Assembly: GCA_016194625.1 (NCBI GenBank)
Contig: JACQBB010000437.1
Coordinates: 1 to 8,467, forward strand
Source of the DNA: Elusimicrobiota bacterium
Lineage (GTDB): Bacteria; Elusimicrobiota; Elusimicrobia; UBA1565; UBA9628
DNA: 8,467 nucleotides
Reading direction: 5' to 3'
A program made the translations under genes and the position numbers. Shown here in pieces: positions 7,470 to 8,467 of this stretch. Position 1 is the stretch's first letter. Every line of letters begins with the position of its first letter. The notes beneath the pieces were generated by a model. The model worked only from the letters and a program-made list of their open reading frames with translations. It ran no database searches and had not been told where the DNA came from.

Positions 7470-8467
7470 TCACTCCTTGAGGAGGTCGTCGAGCAGGGCC
7501 TCGTCGTCGGCCTTGGTCGGCGCCTTCGCCGCGGGCTTCGCGGGCGCGGGCTTCGCCTTCGCCGCGCGCTTGGCGGCGGTCGGCTTCGGCGCGGGGGCCG
7601 CTTCCTCGCCGGGGGCGACGGGAGCGTCGTCGGCGGGCTCGACGGCCGCCTTCGGCGCCGCGGCCGGCTTGGCCTCGGGCTTCTCGCCGGGCTCGCCGAG
7701 CAGCGAGTCCAGGCTCTCCTCGGCCTTCGGGGCGGGCGCGGGCTTGGCCGCGGCTTTCTTCGCCTTCACCTTGACGGCCTTGGGCTTGGGCGGCGCCGGC
7801 GGCGGCGCGGCCTTCCCGGCGAGCACCGCCTTCGCGGCGGCGTTGCGGCCGACGACGGCCTTCGCGGCGGGGTCCACCTCGAACTCGTAGGCGACGGTCG
7901 GCGAGCCGGGCGCGCCGTGAGCGAAGTAGTTCACCACCGCGCGGCCGGTGGGCAGGGGCTCGGCCATCCACGGCGGCAGGTTGCCGACGGGCGGCGACAG
8001 GGTCTCGAGCGCCTGGCCGAGCGTGCGGCCGTCGGGGAGCAGGAAGCCCTTCGCCGCGTCGATCGCCTCCTGGCGCGGGTCGGCCTGCGGCGCGGCCATC
8101 GGAGCCGGGATGGATTCGGCCGGTCCGCCGGGCGTCCCGGTCGCGGGCGCCGGGGCCGGCGTGGGCAGGGGCGCGTTGTCGGACAGGCCCTCGGGCACGG
8201 GCGGCGCGGGCTTGGCCGGCTTCTTCATGAAGCGCGGCGCGAGCACCGCGACCGCGGCCAGCGCGACGAGGCCGGCGAGCGCGCCGAACACGAGGGCCTT
8301 CTTCTTGCCCCCCGCGGCGGGCGGCGGGGCGACGGGCGCGGCCTCCGGAGCCGGGGCCGCGGCGAGCGCGGCGCCCGCGTCGACGGGGGCGGCGTCGCCG
8401 GGGACCGGGACGCCGGAGGCGTCGACGGCGGAGGACTCGGCGGGAGCGCCGAAACCGGGGACGGGAC
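7470..8467 (-). CDS. Single-pass membrane protein with Lys/Ala/Pro-rich linkers, N-terminus beyond window
   Basis: The frame is open to the right edge, so the true start is outside; 331 full codons are visible. The order is: a Pro/Ala/Val-rich N-terminal region (8300-8466); GGKKK, then one membrane helix (about 8235-8295); a Pro-rich spacer; a compact domain (about 7810-8080) containing LPDGRTLGQALETL and VAYEFEVD; then two Lys/Ala/Pro-rich linkers, each followed by a short acidic leucine motif, EESLDSLLGE (near 7690-7720) and DDEALLDDLLKE at the C-terminus. The lysines before the helix suggest that the N-terminus is cytoplasmic and the C-terminal part periplasmic. A GTG at 8291 lies inside the helix and is not a credible start. 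Family not recognised. The Pro/Lys spacers recall TonB- or TolA-like extensions, without clear homology. Confidence 0.8.
   Translation of the reverse strand, partial: PVPGFGAPAESSAVDASGVPVPGDAAPVDAGAALAAAPAPEAAPVAPPPAAGGKKKALVFGALAGLVALAAVAVLAPRFMKKPAKPAPPVPEGLSDNAPLPTPAPAPATGTPGGPAESIPAPMAAPQADPRQEAIDAAKGFLLPDGRTLGQALETLSPPVGNLPPWMAEPLPTGRAVVNYFAHGAPGSPTVAYEFEVDPAAKAVVGRNAAAKAVLAGKAAPPPAPPKPKAVKVKAKKAAAKPAPAPKAEESLDSLLGEPGEKPEAKPAAAPKAAVEPADDAPVAPGEEAAPAPKPTAAKRAAKAKPAPAKPAAKAPTKADDEALLDDLLKE

Noticed and set aside
7470..8291. Truncated membrane protein taken as complete from GTG 8291
   Set aside because: The GTG lies inside the membrane helix, after the GGKKK flank, and the frame continues with similar composition to the window edge.

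Overview
The window is GC-rich bacterial DNA, packed almost wall to wall with genes. Signal peptides, a SpoIID-like envelope protein and an E. coli-type NADP isocitrate dehydrogenase point to a diderm (Gram-negative) bacterium outside the best-studied groups. A high-GC member of Elusimicrobiota or a similar phylum is my guess, at low confidence. I see no rRNA, tRNA, CRISPR array, insertion sequence or phage gene. High GC produces many long antisense open frames, which I treat as shadows.

Left end (1-1377): icd lies on the minus strand and its last ~38 codons run off the window. It is a canonical NADP-type enzyme, except that a four-cysteine zinc-ribbon-like segment of about 29 residues is spliced in just before the substrate-binding serine (E. 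coli Ser113, the AceK phosphorylation site). A 156-base divergent intergenic region, the only sizeable gap, separates it from a plus-strand gene for a secreted protein of unknown family (1378-2202). That gene has an extended -10 motif placed so that transcription would begin at the A of the ATG, so its mRNA is probably leaderless.

Right part (2187-8467): six minus-strand genes lie in one probable operon. In transcription order they are: a 5'-truncated protein with one membrane segment and Lys/Ala/Pro-rich linkers; a 194-residue protein with a Pro/Ala tail; a 156-residue membrane-anchored protein; a TPR-like plus SpoIID protein; a GT4 glycosyltransferase; and a patatin-like phospholipase. Gaps are +1, +6, -4 (ATGA) and +14 bases, and the phospholipase frame overlaps the end of the glycosyltransferase. 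The operon promoter is outside the window. The last gene ends tail-to-tail with the secreted-protein gene, overlapping it by 16 bases.

The operon looks devoted to the cell envelope: peptidoglycan-binding or scaffold proteins, a glycan-building enzyme and a lipid hydrolase. Three points stand out. The SpoIID domain lacks the catalytic glutamate (Ala413) and the Cys/His cluster, so it is probably a pseudoenzyme. The patatin gene has its full oxyanion-hole and nucleophile motifs in one open frame, but no ATG, GTG or TTG start upstream of them. The isocitrate dehydrogenase carries its zinc-ribbon-like insertion at the active-site loop.
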